Positions 18,356 to 27,943 of a DNA stretch of 64,000 nt are shown one piece after another. The stretch's first letter is position 1, and every line of letters starts with the position of its first letter. The DNA comes from Lactobacillus laiwuensis (GTDB lineage: Bacteria; Bacillota; Bacilli; Lactobacillales; Lactobacillaceae), in the NCBI RefSeq assembly GCF_019972835.1, contig NZ_BPPB01000004.1:1-64000 (forward strand), written 5' to 3'. Under the pieces are notes generated by a model, which saw only the letters and a program-made list of their open reading frames with translations, did not search any database and had not been told where the DNA came from. Both the position numbers and the translations under genes were made by a program.

Positions 18356-20278
18356 ATGATAATTGCTCAAGGGCACGATTTAGAAAAACAATTCGGTGCC
18401 AACACATTATTTAAAAATGTCAATTTTTCAATTGACTCAAATGCAAGAATAGGTCTCATTGGACCAAATGGTGTCGGTAAAACGACCTTGCTTAAGATTA
18501 TGACCGGCGAAGAAGAAGCCACACATGGCGACTTTACCATCAATAAAAATATAGATGTCGGCTATATTGCCCAAGAAAATGATTTAAATGAAAATAAAAC
18601 TATTTGGGATGAAATGCTGTCCGTTTTTACTCCCCTAATTAATATGGGTAAAAAGATAAGGGATTTACAAGAAGAAATGTCTGCAAATCCGCAAAAAAAG
18701 GACCTGCTAAAACAATATGATCAGTTGCAATATAGCTTCGAACAACAGGGAGGATACACCTACCAGGCTGATATCAAGAGTGTTTTGAATGGCTTTAACT
18801 TTCCAGAAGCAACTTGGACTAAAAAGGTCGGCAGCCTTTCTGGGGGAGAAAAAACGCGGCTTTCTTTTGTTAAGTTGTTATTGCGCAAACCCCCATTATT
18901 ATTGCTTGATGAACCTACCAACTATCTGGATTTAGACACACTAGACTGGCTTGAAAATTACCTTAAAAACTATTCTGGTGCCATTTTGGTAGTTTCTCAC
19001 GACCAATATTTTTTGGATAATTTAGCAACACAGATTTTTGAATTGCAATTTGGCAAATTAACTGTGTTTAAAGGAAATTATTCTGCCTACGTCGCTGAAC
19101 GTCAATTACGTGACCGTCAACAAGAAGAAGCATACGAAAAGCAGCAAGAAAAAATCAAAAAAGACGAAGAATTTATTCAAAAAAATATTGTCAGAGCCAA
19201 AACTACTAAGAGAGCACAAAGCCGGCGCAAGCAATTGGAGAAAATGGAAAGAATTAATCCGCCAAAACACAAAAGCAAAGTACGCATTAATTTTCAAAGC
19301 GAGCGGCCATCTGGTAAAGAAGTGCTAATTTTACGTGATTTAACTATTGGCTATCCCACAAAAACAATGGTTCACGGTATTTCTCTGCAAATTAATAAAG
19401 GTGACCGTGTAGCCGTTATTGGTCAAAATGGTATTGGTAAATCAACTTTACTAAAAACCGTTATGAAGGAGTTAAAACCGAAAAAAGGTTCAATCAAATA
19501 TGGAGCTTCGTTAGACATCGGCTACTATGATCAAGAACTGCAAGGGCTTGATCCAGGTAAAACTGTAATCGATACAGTTTGGGACCGTCATAAAACAATG
19601 CCTGAAAAAGATGTGAGGTCGATTTTAGCCAGTTTTTTGTTTACGGCAAAAGATATTGATAAAACTGTAGGTCAACTTTCCGGTGGTCAAAAAGCGAGAT
19701 TAACCCTAACAGTTTTGTCGCTTGAGCATAATAATTTTTTATTGATGGATGAACCCACAAACCACTTGGATCTCGAAGCCAAGGAGGTTTTAGAACAGGC
19801 ACTACAGAACTATGATGGTACTTTACTTTTCGTTTCTCACGACCGCTACTTCATCAATCAGTTAGCAAATAAGATTGTAGAAATTAAAAACGGTGTTGCT
19901 CAAGTATATGAAGGTGATTATAGTTATTATCTAGATGAAAAGAATAAGCAAGACTCAGCCTCAAAAAATGAATCATCCGAGAATAGAGAAATAGTAGAAC
20001 CTGAACAAAATAAAAATAAATTGTCCTATCAGGAGCAAAAGTTGCGCGATTCACAAAAGCGTAAATTGCAAAGAGAAGTTGAAAATACCGAAAATAAAAT
20101 TGAAAAACTGGAAAAAGAGCAAAAAGATATTCAATCTCAAATGGCTGATCCAGCAATTGCCACTAATTTTGACAAGTTAGGTCCCTTGCAAGAACAGCTT
20201 AGCGCTGTACAAAAACAACTGGACGATGCAAATGATGCTTGGGAAAATGCATTGAATAAACTGGATAGCTTTGATTAA
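18356..20278 (+). CDS. ABC-F ATPase, Uup-like (ribosome or DNA-structure associated)
   Basis: A 640-residue soluble protein with two ABC cassettes and no membrane spans. First cassette: Walker A GPNGVGKTT (about 36-44), SGGEKTRLS, LLLLDEPTNYLD. Second: GQNGIGKST (about 358-366), SGGQKARLT, LLMDEPTNHLDLEA. Between them is the charged linker around residues 245-310, and after residue 540 a C-terminal coiled coil of the Uup type. Such proteins act on the ribosome or on branched DNA; the coiled coil favours Uup over EttA or resistance ABC-F types. Divergent from rex and followed by a 301-base gap. Confidence 0.85.
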   Translation: MIIAQGHDLEKQFGANTLFKNVNFSIDSNARIGLIGPNGVGKTTLLKIMTGEEEATHGDFTINKNIDVGYIAQENDLNENKTIWDEMLSVFTPLINMGKKIRDLQEEMSANPQKKDLLKQYDQLQYSFEQQGGYTYQADIKSVLNGFNFPEATWTKKVGSLSGGEKTRLSFVKLLLRKPPLLLLDEPTNYLDLDTLDWLENYLKNYSGAILVVSHDQYFLDNLATQIFELQFGKLTVFKGNYSAYVAERQLRDRQQEEAYEKQQEKIKKDEEFIQKNIVRAKTTKRAQSRRKQLEKMERINPPKHKSKVRINFQSERPSGKEVLILRDLTIGYPTKTMVHGISLQINKGDRVAVIGQNGIGKSTLLKTVMKELKPKKGSIKYGASLDIGYYDQELQGLDPGKTVIDTVWDRHKTMPEKDVRSILASFLFTAKDIDKTVGQLSGGQKARLTLTVLSLEHNNFLLMDEPTNHLDLEAKEVLEQALQNYDGTLLFVSHDRYFINQLANKIVEIKNGVAQVYEGDYSYYLDEKNKQDSASKNESSENREIVEPEQNKNKLSYQEQKLRDSQKRKLQREVENTENKIEKLEKEQKDIQSQMADPAIATNFDKLGPLQEQLSAVQKQLDDANDAWENALNKLDSFD

Positions 20279-20579
20279 AATAATATATTAAGTAAGCACA
20301 ATAAAAATAGGAATAAATTAGCTTTCTTATCTAATGTTTCTATACTTTTTAACTTGCAGAAAATACCTCGCTAACTATTAATAAAATTTTCTTTTTATTT
20401 ATAAATACGTAATAATTATCAGACGCAAAAAAAGATCGTTATACTGTTGCTTTTAAAATTGTAGTTGTTTAAACTTAAAGATAGTAATTTTACTGGCTTT
20501 ATAAAAAATAAATTGAGAGGTACACATGGAAAAATTACGCACTGCTCTTTAATTATTAATTAATTAAGGAGGAATAAAA
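20279..20579 (+). other. Gene-free gap, AT-rich leader of the GNAT gene
   Basis: About 300 bases of very AT-rich sequence with no long open frame, no strong hairpin and no recognisable riboswitch. The only coding-like element is a nine-codon frame near its end, listed separately. The promoter of the GNAT gene must lie here but I cannot fix it. Confidence 0.5.
20526..20552 (+). CDS. Possible 8-residue leader peptide
   Basis: ATG GAA AAA TTA CGC ACT GCT CTT TAA encodes MEKLRTAL and has a good ribosome binding site GAGAGG (20515-20520) five bases upstream. It ends 27 bases before the start of the GNAT gene, which has its own AAGGAGG. It may be a regulatory leader peptide, or the remnant of a former N-terminus. 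No terminator/antiterminator pair is evident between the two. Confidence 0.3.
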   Translation: MEKLRTAL

Positions 20580-20984
20580 ATGAAATATATAGCTGACAAA
20601 AATATCGCTATGGAACAACTTATCAATTTATACACAAGCGTCGGTTGGAGTTCTTACACGCAAAACCCTCGGCAACTGCAAAAAGCAGTTGCAAATTCGC
20701 TTTTTGCTATTGGCGCTTATGATCAAAACCAGTTAGTTGGATTAATCAGAGTAGTTGGTGATGGTCTGACCATCATTTATATCCAAGATTTACTTGTTAA
20801 ACCTGCTTATCAAAGACAAGGAATTGGTACGAAATTAATCAATAGCGTGCTAAAGAAATATGATTCTATTAGACAAAAAGTTTTGTTGACAGAAAATACC
20901 GTTAAAACGCGCATGTTTTATGAGAGTTGTAATTTTAATCCCTGTGACAAATACAACTTGATTGCTTTCTACAAAGATTTTTAA
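20580..20984 (+). CDS. GNAT-family N-acetyltransferase
   Basis: A 134-residue compact acetyltransferase. The acetyl-CoA pyrophosphate loop is visible in QDLLVKPAYQRQGIGTKLIN near residues 79-98 (R/Q-x-x-G-x-G/A type), and a C-terminal aromatic FYESCNF near residue 115 fits the family. Start ATG has a strong AAGGAGG. It is a single gene on the plus strand, closed by a shared terminator facing tsaD. The acceptor substrate cannot be told from sequence. Confidence 0.8.
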   Translation: MKYIADKNIAMEQLINLYTSVGWSSYTQNPRQLQKAVANSLFAIGAYDQNQLVGLIRVVGDGLTIIYIQDLLVKPAYQRQGIGTKLINSVLKKYDSIRQKVLLTENTVKTRMFYESCNFNPCDKYNLIAFYKDF

Positions 20985-21026
20985 GAGATAATAAAGAGTC
21001 TGGGAAAAAACTATTTTCAGAACAGC

Positions 21027-21056
21027 AAAAAGACGTTGAACTCAACGCCTTTTTTC
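21027..21056. terminator. Bidirectional terminator between GNAT gene and tsaD
   Basis: Hairpin GACGTTGA (21032-21039) with TCAACGCC (21042-21049), one mismatch, flanked by A and T runs that serve both converging genes. Confidence 0.8.
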
Positions 21057-21091
21057 GTATGGATTTTGTCTTAATCCTGATATTATTTATT

Positions 21092-22141
21092 TTATTGTAG
21101 CATTTCTGATGCGTAAGGTAATTCTAAAGATGGATCAGCATCCAAAGTAAGATCAGCGAATTTTCCTTCTTGGTACAAGTTATAGGCCGCAGCACCAATC
21201 ATTGCAGCATTATCTCCACACAACTTTAACTCTGGCAAAATTACTTTCGGTTGTAAATTCCGAGGCAGGTTTGCTATTTCATGGTTCATTCTTTCACGTA
21301 AACCATGGTTAGCGGCAACCCCTCCACCCATAATAAAAGTTTTTGGAGCATACTGTTTAATTGCTCTAATAGTTTTAGTAGCCAAGACATCTATCACTGC
21401 AGCTTGGAAACTGGCAGCCAAATCATATTTATTCAGGTCTTGATGAATTTGTTCAGCGTGATGATAGGTATTAATAAAAGCGCTCTTTAAACCAGAAAAA
21501 GAAAAATCATAATCATCTTCTTTAATCATTGCCCGCGGAAATTCAAAGGTATCCTTTCCTTTCTGAGCCCATTCATCAATAGTTTTACCAGCTGGATAAT
21601 TGACCCCCAAAACTCGGCCAATTTTATCATAAGCTTCTCCAGCCGCGTCATCCCTTGTATCGCCAACTATTTCAAAGTGGGTTGAATCTTTTAACAATAC
21701 AATCTCTGTATGACCTCCAGAAACTTGCAAAGCAAGAGCCGGATAAGAGATTTCTTCCTTTAACTGAGCTGCCATAATGTGACCCATGATGTGATCAACG
21801 CCAATTAAAGGAATACCCGTAGCCATTGAAGCAGCTTTTGCCGCGCTAACACCAATTAAAAGGGCACCTACCAAACCAGGTCCATAGGTTACCGCAATTG
21901 CATCAATATCTTTCCAAGCTACGTGTGCTTCTTTCAGTGCTTCATTGGTTATTTGTGTAATAACTTCAATATGATGACGACTAGCAACCTCAGGAACAAC
22001 ACCCCCAAAACGTTGATGGCTTTTAATTTGAGTAGCTACTATCAAACTTTCCACTTCTCTGCCATTTTTTACAACAGATGTCGAAGTCTCATCACACGAA
22101 CTTTCAAAAGCCAAAATACGGATGTCTTTTTTGTTTACCAA
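21092..22141 (-). CDS. tsaD: tRNA N6-adenosine threonylcarbamoyltransferase TsaD
   Basis: A 349-residue catalytic subunit that transfers threonylcarbamoyl to A37 of ANN-decoding tRNAs, working with TsaB and TsaE. Family motifs: [12 protein letters not shown] at the N-terminus, metal histidines in HHIEVITQ and in [19 protein letters not shown], and [15 protein letters not shown] start at 22165 is possible and overlaps rimI by 8 bases, but AAAGGA precedes a TTG at 22139-22141 by seven bases and removes a non-conserved tail; I use the TTG. The tsaB-rimI-tsaD order is common in Firmicutes. Confidence 0.94.
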   Translation of the reverse strand: MVNKKDIRILAFESSCDETSTSVVKNGREVESLIVATQIKSHQRFGGVVPEVASRHHIEVITQITNEALKEAHVAWKDIDAIAVTYGPGLVGALLIGVSAAKAASMATGIPLIGVDHIMGHIMAAQLKEEISYPALALQVSGGHTEIVLLKDSTHFEIVGDTRDDAAGEAYDKIGRVLGVNYPAGKTIDEWAQKGKDTFEFPRAMIKEDDYDFSFSGLKSAFINTYHHAEQIHQDLNKYDLAASFQAAVIDVLATKTIRAIKQYAPKTFIMGGGVAANHGLRERMNHEIANLPRNLQPKVILPELKLCGDNAAMIGAAAYNLYQEGKFADLTLDADPSLELPYASEMLQ

Positions 22142-22157
22142 TTTATTTTCCTTTCTT

Positions 22158-22709
22158 TTAGTCACTTGTCAATTTAAGCACCATGTTAAAAGCATCTTGA
22201 TGCGAACTCTGGTAATAATTAGGCCACACAAAACTTACTGTAAAACCTAACTTGCAATACAAATTTTGAGCAGTCAAGTTATCAACTCTTACTTCTAGAC
22301 TAAGTTCTTTACAGTTTTTATTTTTAGCAATTTCAATCACTTTTTTGATTAAATAAGTACCTATACCCTTTTTTTGCCAGGCCGAATCAACCATCAGATT
22401 AGTAATATGTGCATTACTACTGTCAAAGCGTGCACCGATTAATCCAATGACACTCTGGGTTTGCAATACAGCTAAATATAGTGAATCATTTCTACTTATT
22501 TCAGTATGAAAAGCCATTGAATTCCACGGTTGTTTCCCCTGATAAAGACTTTGTTCCAATAACAATATTGCAGAAATATCTTTAACTTGGGCTTGCCTGA
22601 CACTCAGAATAGATTGATTCACAGTGATTTTTTCTGGGGCAAACTTAATAAACTTTTTTCCTTTTGCTAAAAGCCAAAAAGACCCAAAATGTTTAAACTT
22701 CTTCCACAT
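22158..22709 (-). CDS. rimI: GNAT acetyltransferase, RimI-like (ribosomal protein S18 alanine N-acetyltransferase)
   Basis: A 183-residue protein whose C-terminal two thirds is a GNAT domain: [25 protein letters not shown] (CoA loop) at about 110-135 and [22 protein letters not shown] at about 143-165, the RimI signature. The longest frame adds 37 residues read through tsaB in another frame; the ATG at 22707-22709 (MWKKFKHFG) overlaps the end of tsaB by 17 bases and gives the normal start. About 35 residues precede the domain, somewhat longer than in E. coli RimI. Position between tsaB and tsaD supports the call. Confidence 0.85.
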   Translation of the reverse strand: MWKKFKHFGSFWLLAKGKKFIKFAPEKITVNQSILSVRQAQVKDISAILLLEQSLYQGKQPWNSMAFHTEISRNDSLYLAVLQTQSVIGLIGARFDSSNAHITNLMVDSAWQKKGIGTYLIKKVIEIAKNKNCKELSLEVRVDNLTAQNLYCKLGFTVSFVWPNYYQSSHQDAFNMVLKLTSD

Positions 22710-23439
22710 AATTGCTATCTGGTTTATAGGCTTCCCCTGTCTTTTTATGCCAGTCAATTTCAGCTTGCGTGCGCCGCAAATAATTCGGCAATAATTGATC
22801 AGGGTCATCAGGTTGAGCATTCAGAGCCAGCTTACCTATTAAACCAGCATGAACAACATTCTGCTTTTCCATGCCTAAACTGAAAGAAATATTTGTCTTT
22901 TTTATAGCCTCTTCCTGCTTTTCAAAGCCAGTCCCAACATAAATCACTCTTTCTAAATTGTTAGCTGTACAATATTCTGATATTGCACTTAAAAGAGTAT
23001 CAATGTGATAGTGACCATCCGGAATCACGCAGACAGGTACATTACCATTTTCCTTATTTATATAAGCACCGGCAAAATAGTTATTATTGCGAGCATCTAT
23101 ACCTGCTACTATTAACGCTGTTTGTTCATTGCAACTGGAAGCTAAAGCTTGTAAAGTAGACACACCAATTACATCTTTATGTAATATGCTGGCAAACATC
23201 TTAGCAGTAGTCACACCTATTCGCAAACCTGTATATGAACCCGGCCCTATCGCAACGGCAAAGCGATCAATTTCAGCTAATTTCAGATTATGTTCTTTTA
23301 AAATTTGATCAATTAAAGGATCCAAATGAGCACTATGATTGCGGGCATCATATTCATTTTTTTCCGCAATAGTCTCACCATTATCATTTAAAGCTACACT
23401 TAAATTATTTGTCGCAGTCGACATACTCAAAATTTTCAT
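22693..23439 (-). CDS. tsaB: tRNA threonylcarbamoyladenosine biosynthesis protein TsaB
   Basis: A 248-residue ASKHA-fold partner of TsaD. The N-terminus MKILSMSTATNNLSVAL matches the family, and the interaction region IGPGSYTGLRIGVTTAKMFA is at about residues 63-82. TsaB lacks catalytic metal ligands, as here. It is followed by rimI and tsaD with overlaps, so the three are cotranslated; tsaE is not in this window. Confidence 0.93.
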   Translation of the reverse strand: MKILSMSTATNNLSVALNDNGETIAEKNEYDARNHSAHLDPLIDQILKEHNLKLAEIDRFAVAIGPGSYTGLRIGVTTAKMFASILHKDVIGVSTLQALASSCNEQTALIVAGIDARNNNYFAGAYINKENGNVPVCVIPDGHYHIDTLLSAISEYCTANNLERVIYVGTGFEKQEEAIKKTNISFSLGMEKQNVVHAGLIGKLALNAQPDDPDQLLPNYLRRTQAEIDWHKKTGEAYKPDSNYVEEV

Positions 23440-23466
23440 TCTAAAATTTTTATACTCTTTTCAAAA

Positions 23467-23985
23467 TTACCTTTTGATTCTCACGCGTGAAATGGCGTTT
23501 AATACAAAGTAACTAATAATCATCTCTAACCACGGAGTAATCGCTTCTTTAGGTATTCGTTGAATAAGGACAACGCGAAAGTCCATCCCGTAAAGAAGGT
23601 GCACCCATAAAGTATTTAGCCCTATATTAACAACAAAAGTTACTAATAGAGTTGCAAGAATTATCCGCCATACTTTAACTGGCTTTTGATAAAAAACCAA
23701 GCCATAAATAAAAGGACCTATCATTGCACTCAATGTAAAGCCAAGGAAAAACCCTCCTTGATTGCCAAATAGAGCTGATGAAACCAAATCACTAATTCCA
23801 CCACCAATGCTTCCCCAGACTGGACCAAACAAATAACCTAGCATTACACTGCCTATAAATCCGAGGCTAACATGCACAATTGTTGTTCCAACTGTAAAAC
23901 GACTAAGAATAATTTTCATTGCCACGATAATTCCTAAAAGGACAAGATCACGCAATTCGACCTTAAGCATCTCTTTAATAGTCAT
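23467..23985 (-). CDS. folT: Folate ECF transporter S component FolT
   Basis: A 172-residue membrane protein with about six spans that captures folate for the shared energy-coupling (EcfAAT) module. The early LLGIIVAMKIILSRF region and the near C-terminal RIPKEAITPWLEM motif are typical of FolT-type S components. A GTG at 23994 is possible; the ATG at 23983-23985 has AAAGAAAG upstream and starts at the amphipathic helix, so I use it. The EcfA/EcfT genes are elsewhere. It sits between a thioesterase and tsaB, and I see no riboswitch in the short spacer upstream. Confidence 0.82.
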   Translation of the reverse strand: MTIKEMLKVELRDLVLLGIIVAMKIILSRFTVGTTIVHVSLGFIGSVMLGYLFGPVWGSIGGGISDLVSSALFGNQGGFFLGFTLSAMIGPFIYGLVFYQKPVKVWRIILATLLVTFVVNIGLNTLWVHLLYGMDFRVVLIQRIPKEAITPWLEMIISYFVLNAISRVRIKR

Positions 23986-24040
23986 TTTCAGCACTTTCTT
24001 TCTTCAGTTAATTTTTGTGAGAACACAAAAAATAATTATA

Positions 24041-24778
24041 TTATAATTTGTGCCAAGTTAGTTCACAAACAGCTTTGTCATTTTTGTCTTCATCTGCAAT
24101 TGTATGATAAGATTTAATACCTGTTTCGTCTTTAATTACGCTCACGCGCGAATATGGTTCTTCCCCATAGCGCACTTCAAGGTTAAATTTAATATCAATA
24201 GTCTTGACAATATGGTTTTTCAAAAAGTCACGGTCCAATGTATCAATAAACCAGTTAAAATAGTGGCCATTGGTCATGTGATGGTTTGTATCCAAATCAT
24301 CATAACGTACCCGATATTGTCTCTCATTTTGATATTCATCCTGAACTCGCAACCTAGGAAAACGAGGTAATTTTTTTAGAAGTGGAACGCCAATTTCAGC
24401 CATCATTTCTTTATCTGTGGAAACCAGTTTACGAGTTTTTAAATCAAATAGCACCCATTCGCTCTTAACAGTTATCAGGTCATTGCCATTTTGATCTGTA
24501 AAAGCATAATTTCTATATTCTAAAAAACGGTTATAGCCGAATGGTTCGGTTGTGATGGTAATTTCTTCATTTGGTCTGGGCAGACGCGCCACTTCAATAT
24601 GATATTGTGTTACAACCCAGCCTAATCCTCTTTTAGTTAACGCACTTGTACTGCCATTGCCTGAGTCTAATTGATGCTCTGAAACGCTCATCATTAAATC
24701 AATCATTGCAGGCAATTTCAAATTTTTATTTTCATCACACTCATAATAATTTACTATATGCTTTTCACTATACTTCAT
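24041..24778 (-). CDS. Acyl-ACP thioesterase (FatA/hotdog type)
   Basis: A 245-residue double-hotdog thioesterase that hydrolyses acyl-ACP. The conserved early QLDSGNG region and GLGWVVTQYHIEV are seen near residues 35-60, and the active-site block DTNHHMTNGHYFNW near 175-190 carries the Asn and His residues of the family. Free fatty acids released by such enzymes influence membrane composition; lactobacilli commonly carry one copy. Eight bases after rsmI on the same strand. Confidence 0.88.
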   Translation of the reverse strand: MKYSEKHIVNYYECDENKNLKLPAMIDLMMSVSEHQLDSGNGSTSALTKRGLGWVVTQYHIEVARLPRPNEEITITTEPFGYNRFLEYRNYAFTDQNGNDLITVKSEWVLFDLKTRKLVSTDKEMMAEIGVPLLKKLPRFPRLRVQDEYQNERQYRVRYDDLDTNHHMTNGHYFNWFIDTLDRDFLKNHIVKTIDIKFNLEVRYGEEPYSRVSVIKDETGIKSYHTIADEDKNDKAVCELTWHKL

Positions 24779-24786
24779 ACTTTCAC

Positions 24787-25641
24787 CTACTTTTGATGAT
24801 AACGTTCATATAACTCATTTTTTGAAACATTATTTTCTTGAGCTACTGTCTTAATCGCCGATTTTTTACTTTCTCCTGTGTCAACCAACCGGTTCACCGC
24901 TTTAATTAATTCGGCCCACGACAATTGCGTTTCTTGAGCGGCATTAGGAGAAATTAAAACAACGAATTCACCTCTAGGAGCATTTTGTTCAAAATAATCT
25001 GTAACCTCACTGATTGTACCACGAATAAATTCTTCATGAATTTTTGTAAGCTCTCTGGCAACAACAATTTTTCGTTCAGAATCCAGTATTGCGGACATGT
25101 TATTGAGAGTTTTTATTAATCTGTGTGGTGCTTCATAAAAAATAGAGGTAGCTCGTGCTTCTTTCATTTGTTCAAAAAAAGGCTGTTGCTCACTTTTTTT
25201 GCGTGGTAAAAAGCCATAATAGGTAAAGGGTTGGGCGTCAAAGCCGGAAGCAATTAAGGCAGTAGCAAATGCCGAGGCACCAGGCAGAGGAACTACGGGA
25301 ATATTATTTTTGATACATTCTTGCACCAAAATGTATCCCGGATCTGAAATGACAGGCATCCCCGCATCACTAATTTCAGCAATAACCGCACCATCTTTCA
25401 TTAGCTTAATTAATTCCGGTGCCCTTTCTTTTGAATTATATTTGTGAAAGGAAAGCATATGATTATGAACCCCAATTTTTTCAAGCAGGATGCCACTTGT
25501 TCTAGTATCCTCAGCAGCAATATAATCAGCTTCCTGTAAAATTCTTTTTGCTCTAAGGGTAATGTCTTCAAGGTTACCAATAGGAGTTGGCACTAAATAA
25601 AGTTTGCCGCTGTCTTGACCATAACTACTTTGCCTTTGCAT
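24787..25641 (-). CDS. rsmI: 16S rRNA 2'-O-ribose C1402 methyltransferase RsmI
   Basis: A 284-residue tetrapyrrole-methylase-fold enzyme that methylates C1402 of 16S rRNA with SAM. Motifs: LYLVPTPIGNLEDITLRA near residue 14, AEDTRTSGILL near 39, ISDAGMPVISDPG near 90, and PLPGASAFATAL near 117. It follows yabA by 12 bases; the yabA-rsmI pairing is a standard Firmicute arrangement. Confidence 0.95.
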   Translation of the reverse strand: MQRQSSYGQDSGKLYLVPTPIGNLEDITLRAKRILQEADYIAAEDTRTSGILLEKIGVHNHMLSFHKYNSKERAPELIKLMKDGAVIAEISDAGMPVISDPGYILVQECIKNNIPVVPLPGASAFATALIASGFDAQPFTYYGFLPRKKSEQQPFFEQMKEARATSIFYEAPHRLIKTLNNMSAILDSERKIVVARELTKIHEEFIRGTISEVTDYFEQNAPRGEFVVLISPNAAQETQLSWAELIKAVNRLVDTGESKKSAIKTVAQENNVSKNELYERYHQK

Positions 25642-25653
25642 TTAATCAATCCT

Positions 25654-25995
25654 TTAATGTTTTTTCTTTTTCTCGCCAAAATTATCAAGAATATCCAAAC
25701 AAAACATGCAGTCAGTATTAGGATCACGGTGAGAGCCATAGTACATATTGCAAATATGGTAACCTGAGCTGTAAATTTGCCGTAAAGATTCAAGGCCACT
25801 CTGAGTTTTAACTGTATTATTATTATGGGCACTATTCATTTTGTCCATTTTTTCACGCAGCAATTGATTCTCTACTTTTAATTCAGTATTTTCTTTTAAT
25901 GTTTCTAAAATACTATTTTCTAAACTTTCGATTGTTTTGGTCATACTAACCATCGAATCATGAAGTTGCTCTAACTTTGAATAAGAATCCACCAT
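25654..25995 (-). CDS. yabA: Replication initiation control protein YabA
   Basis: A 113-residue negative regulator of chromosome replication that bridges DnaA and the beta clamp DnaN. The first 55 residues are a coiled coil (heptad leucines in LEQLHDSMVSMTKTIESLEN), and the C-terminus holds the zinc-binding H-x-C...C-x2-C set (HICNMYYG... CMFCLDIL). A GTG at 26001 abuts the holB stop; I take the ATG at 25993-25995. Part of the tmk-darA-holB-yabA-rsmI cluster, as in Bacillus. Confidence 0.92.
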   Translation of the reverse strand: MVDSYSKLEQLHDSMVSMTKTIESLENSILETLKENTELKVENQLLREKMDKMNSAHNNNTVKTQSGLESLRQIYSSGYHICNMYYGSHRDPNTDCMFCLDILDNFGEKKKKH

Positions 25996-26001
25996 GAACA
26001 C

Positions 26002-26862
26002 CTACCGCTTCCATTGTAAAGCAAGAAAATCGAGTAAATTGCGAAAACTAACATTGCTGTATTGCATTTTGTCAATTTCAAGCAAATACTTTAACATTCT
26101 TGCCCTGCTTCCTTGATTATTGCCATTTAATTCTGCTTGAGCCCATTTTTTAAGTAAAAAGAGAACGTAATTTTGCTCACTTTTGCTTTTTGCCATTTCT
26201 GCTAACTGATGTGCACTCACAAGTGAAAGTGAGTTATGTTCAAGCATTTCTTGGTAAAAATATTTGGTTCCTTTATCTAATTTAGCTGTATCTACCAATG
26301 AGTCAACTTCGCTCGGACTAAAACCATTTGCCAGTAATTCTTCGTTTTTATCATGGTTTTTTTGATTGAGCGTAAAATTAATAATTTGAGTACGTGAACG
26401 AATAGTGGGCAAAATTTGATCGGTATTATTTGTGATTAAAATAGTAACAACAGGCGCAATAGGTTCTTCCAATAAATTAAGTAAAGCATTAGCAGCAGGC
26501 AAAGTTAATTTCTGGGCTTCATTAATAATAAAGAAGCGGACACTGCTTTGAACCGGACTTTTAGCCAATTCTTCCTTCAAAACCCGAACTTGATCAATTC
26601 CTAAATTTTGTTTGCCTTCAGGCTTCACCAGTAACACATCAGGGTGGTTACCGGAAATAATTTGCCTGCAATTCTGACATGTACCATCCGGTTTTTCAAT
26701 ACCGCTACAATTAAAAAGGCAAGCTAGCCAATAGGCAGTATTTAATGCTTGAATTTCATTGGCATCAACAAATAAATAGCTATGCGCCAATTTGTTTTGC
26801 TCAAAAGCTTGACGCAAAAGTTCAGACTGTTTCTTGCCTCTTTCTCTAATATCGACCGACAT
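26002..26862 (-). CDS. holB: DNA polymerase III delta' subunit
   Basis: A 286-residue clamp-loader subunit. It has the AAA+ fold but no usable P-loop, as is normal for delta' in Firmicutes. A cysteine cluster (CSGIEKPDGTCQNC, about 50-63) corresponds to the zinc module, SEVD-like sensor and ITNNTDQILPTIRSRTQII (SRC-like arginine finger) lies near 145-163. It overlaps the upstream darA stop by one base. Confidence 0.93.
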   Translation of the reverse strand: MSVDIRERGKKQSELLRQAFEQNKLAHSYLFVDANEIQALNTAYWLACLFNCSGIEKPDGTCQNCRQIISGNHPDVLLVKPEGKQNLGIDQVRVLKEELAKSPVQSSVRFFIINEAQKLTLPAANALLNLLEEPIAPVVTILITNNTDQILPTIRSRTQIINFTLNQKNHDKNEELLANGFSPSEVDSLVDTAKLDKGTKYFYQEMLEHNSLSLVSAHQLAEMAKSKSEQNYVLFLLKKWAQAELNGNNQGSRARMLKYLLEIDKMQYSNVSFRNLLDFLALQWKR

Positions 26863-27185
26863 CAGAATTGCTTGAATTCTTCAACAGGCAAAACAAAACA
26901 CGTAGCTCCCCCAACCGTAATTTTTACTGGTTGGCTACTCATTTCAAAACCTGTCATCACCAAATTAGGGTTCATATATTCTTCACGGGATTTAGACTCT
27001 TCCTTAATGATGCGCAAAACCTGCTTGACATGTTTATCATCTATACCGATAAGAAAAGTAGTATTACCCTCACTTAAAAATCCGCCAGTTGTAGCCAGCT
27101 TAGTCGCACGAATATTTTCTTTGACAAAAGTACGCTGCAATCTATTAGCATCTTCTTTTTGAACAATTGCAACTATTAACTTCAT
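26862..27185 (-). CDS. darA: Cyclic-di-AMP receptor, PII-like (DarA/PstA family, YaaQ)
   Basis: A 107-residue PII-like trimeric protein (DUF970) that binds c-di-AMP. The N-terminal MKLIVAIVQKEDANRL strand, the TKLATTGGFLSEGNTTFLIGI ligand-binding loop at about 28-48, and the C-terminal GGATCFVLPVEEF strand all match. It is called PstA in some genomes but is unrelated to the phosphate permease listed below. Location between tmk and holB is the standard one. The downstream effector is not known in most species. Confidence 0.92.
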   Translation of the reverse strand: MKLIVAIVQKEDANRLQRTFVKENIRATKLATTGGFLSEGNTTFLIGIDDKHVKQVLRIIKEESKSREEYMNPNLVMTGFEMSSQPVKITVGGATCFVLPVEEFKQF

Positions 27186-27190
27186 TTTAA

Positions 27191-27838
27191 TCAGTCCTTT
27201 AACAAATCTACTGGTAATCGGTTTGCAATTATTTTAACACAATCCTCTACTACTAAATTAAAAGGTTTATTTGCGTCAACAACCTTTATTCTTTCAGGAT
27301 GAGCCTTAATTACTTCTTGATAACCCTGATAAACTTTTTGATGAAAATTTAATTTTTCCTGTTCCAAACGATCTTCTTGACCGGCTCTTTCTTTAGCAAT
27401 TCTGGTTAATCCAACTTGCGGTTTAACATCTAAAAAAATAGTTAGATCGGGTTCAATTTTACTTGTAGCAAAATCATTAATCTGTTTTACTGCAGCAATA
27501 CCTAATTCTCGTCCTGCTCCTTGATAGGCTAATGAACTATCAACAAAACGATCTGAAAAAACTATTTTACCTGCTTTAAGTGCTGGTATCACGGTTTCAA
27601 ACATGTGCTGACTGCGAGAAGCTGCATAAAGCAATGCTTCAGTTTTGGCAGACATTTCTTCATTAACCGGATCCAAAATTAATTGCCGGATTTTCTCAGC
27701 AATTTTTGAGCCTCCTGGTTCTCTGGTTACTAGATATTGTGTCTTAAGCCTAGGCCCAATTTCCGCCACAACTTGCTTTAAAACTGTACTTTTTCCTGAC
27801 CCATCCGGACCTTCAAAACTGATAAAATAACTCTTCAT
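27191..27838 (-). CDS. tmk: Thymidylate kinase
   Basis: A 215-residue kinase converting dTMP to dTDP. P-loop [11 protein letters not shown] near residues 7-17, the [18 protein letters not shown] substrate motif at about 92-109, and a lid region with RAGQEDRLE. The frame opens four codons earlier, but GGAGAG lies four bases before the ATG at 27836-27838, which begins [11 protein letters not shown] use this start. First gene of its cluster after a terminator. Confidence 0.95.
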   Translation of the reverse strand: MKSYFISFEGPDGSGKSTVLKQVVAEIGPRLKTQYLVTREPGGSKIAEKIRQLILDPVNEEMSAKTEALLYAASRSQHMFETVIPALKAGKIVFSDRFVDSSLAYQGAGRELGIAAVKQINDFATSKIEPDLTIFLDVKPQVGLTRIAKERAGQEDRLEQEKLNFHQKVYQGYQEVIKAHPERIKVVDANKPFNLVVEDCVKIIANRLPVDLLKD

Positions 27839-27916
27839 AAAACTCTCCATGTCTCTATTTTACAAGAGTTATCTTTATATGAACACCCCAACGTACTTTT
27901 AATTTTTCATCAAAAT

Positions 27917-27943
27917 AAAAAGCCCTTTTGAAAAAGGACTTTA
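27917..27943 (-). terminator. Terminator after the dnaX-ybaB-recR-yaaL transcript
   Basis: Hairpin AAAGCCCTTTT / AAAAAGGACTTT with one mismatch, running on the minus strand into TTTTTATTTT. It overlaps the stop codon of the DUF2508 gene. Confidence 0.8.

Noticed and set aside
22709-22820. N-terminal extension of RimI (37 residues)
   Set aside because: This segment is read through the end of tsaB in another frame; the internal ATG gives the family-like start.
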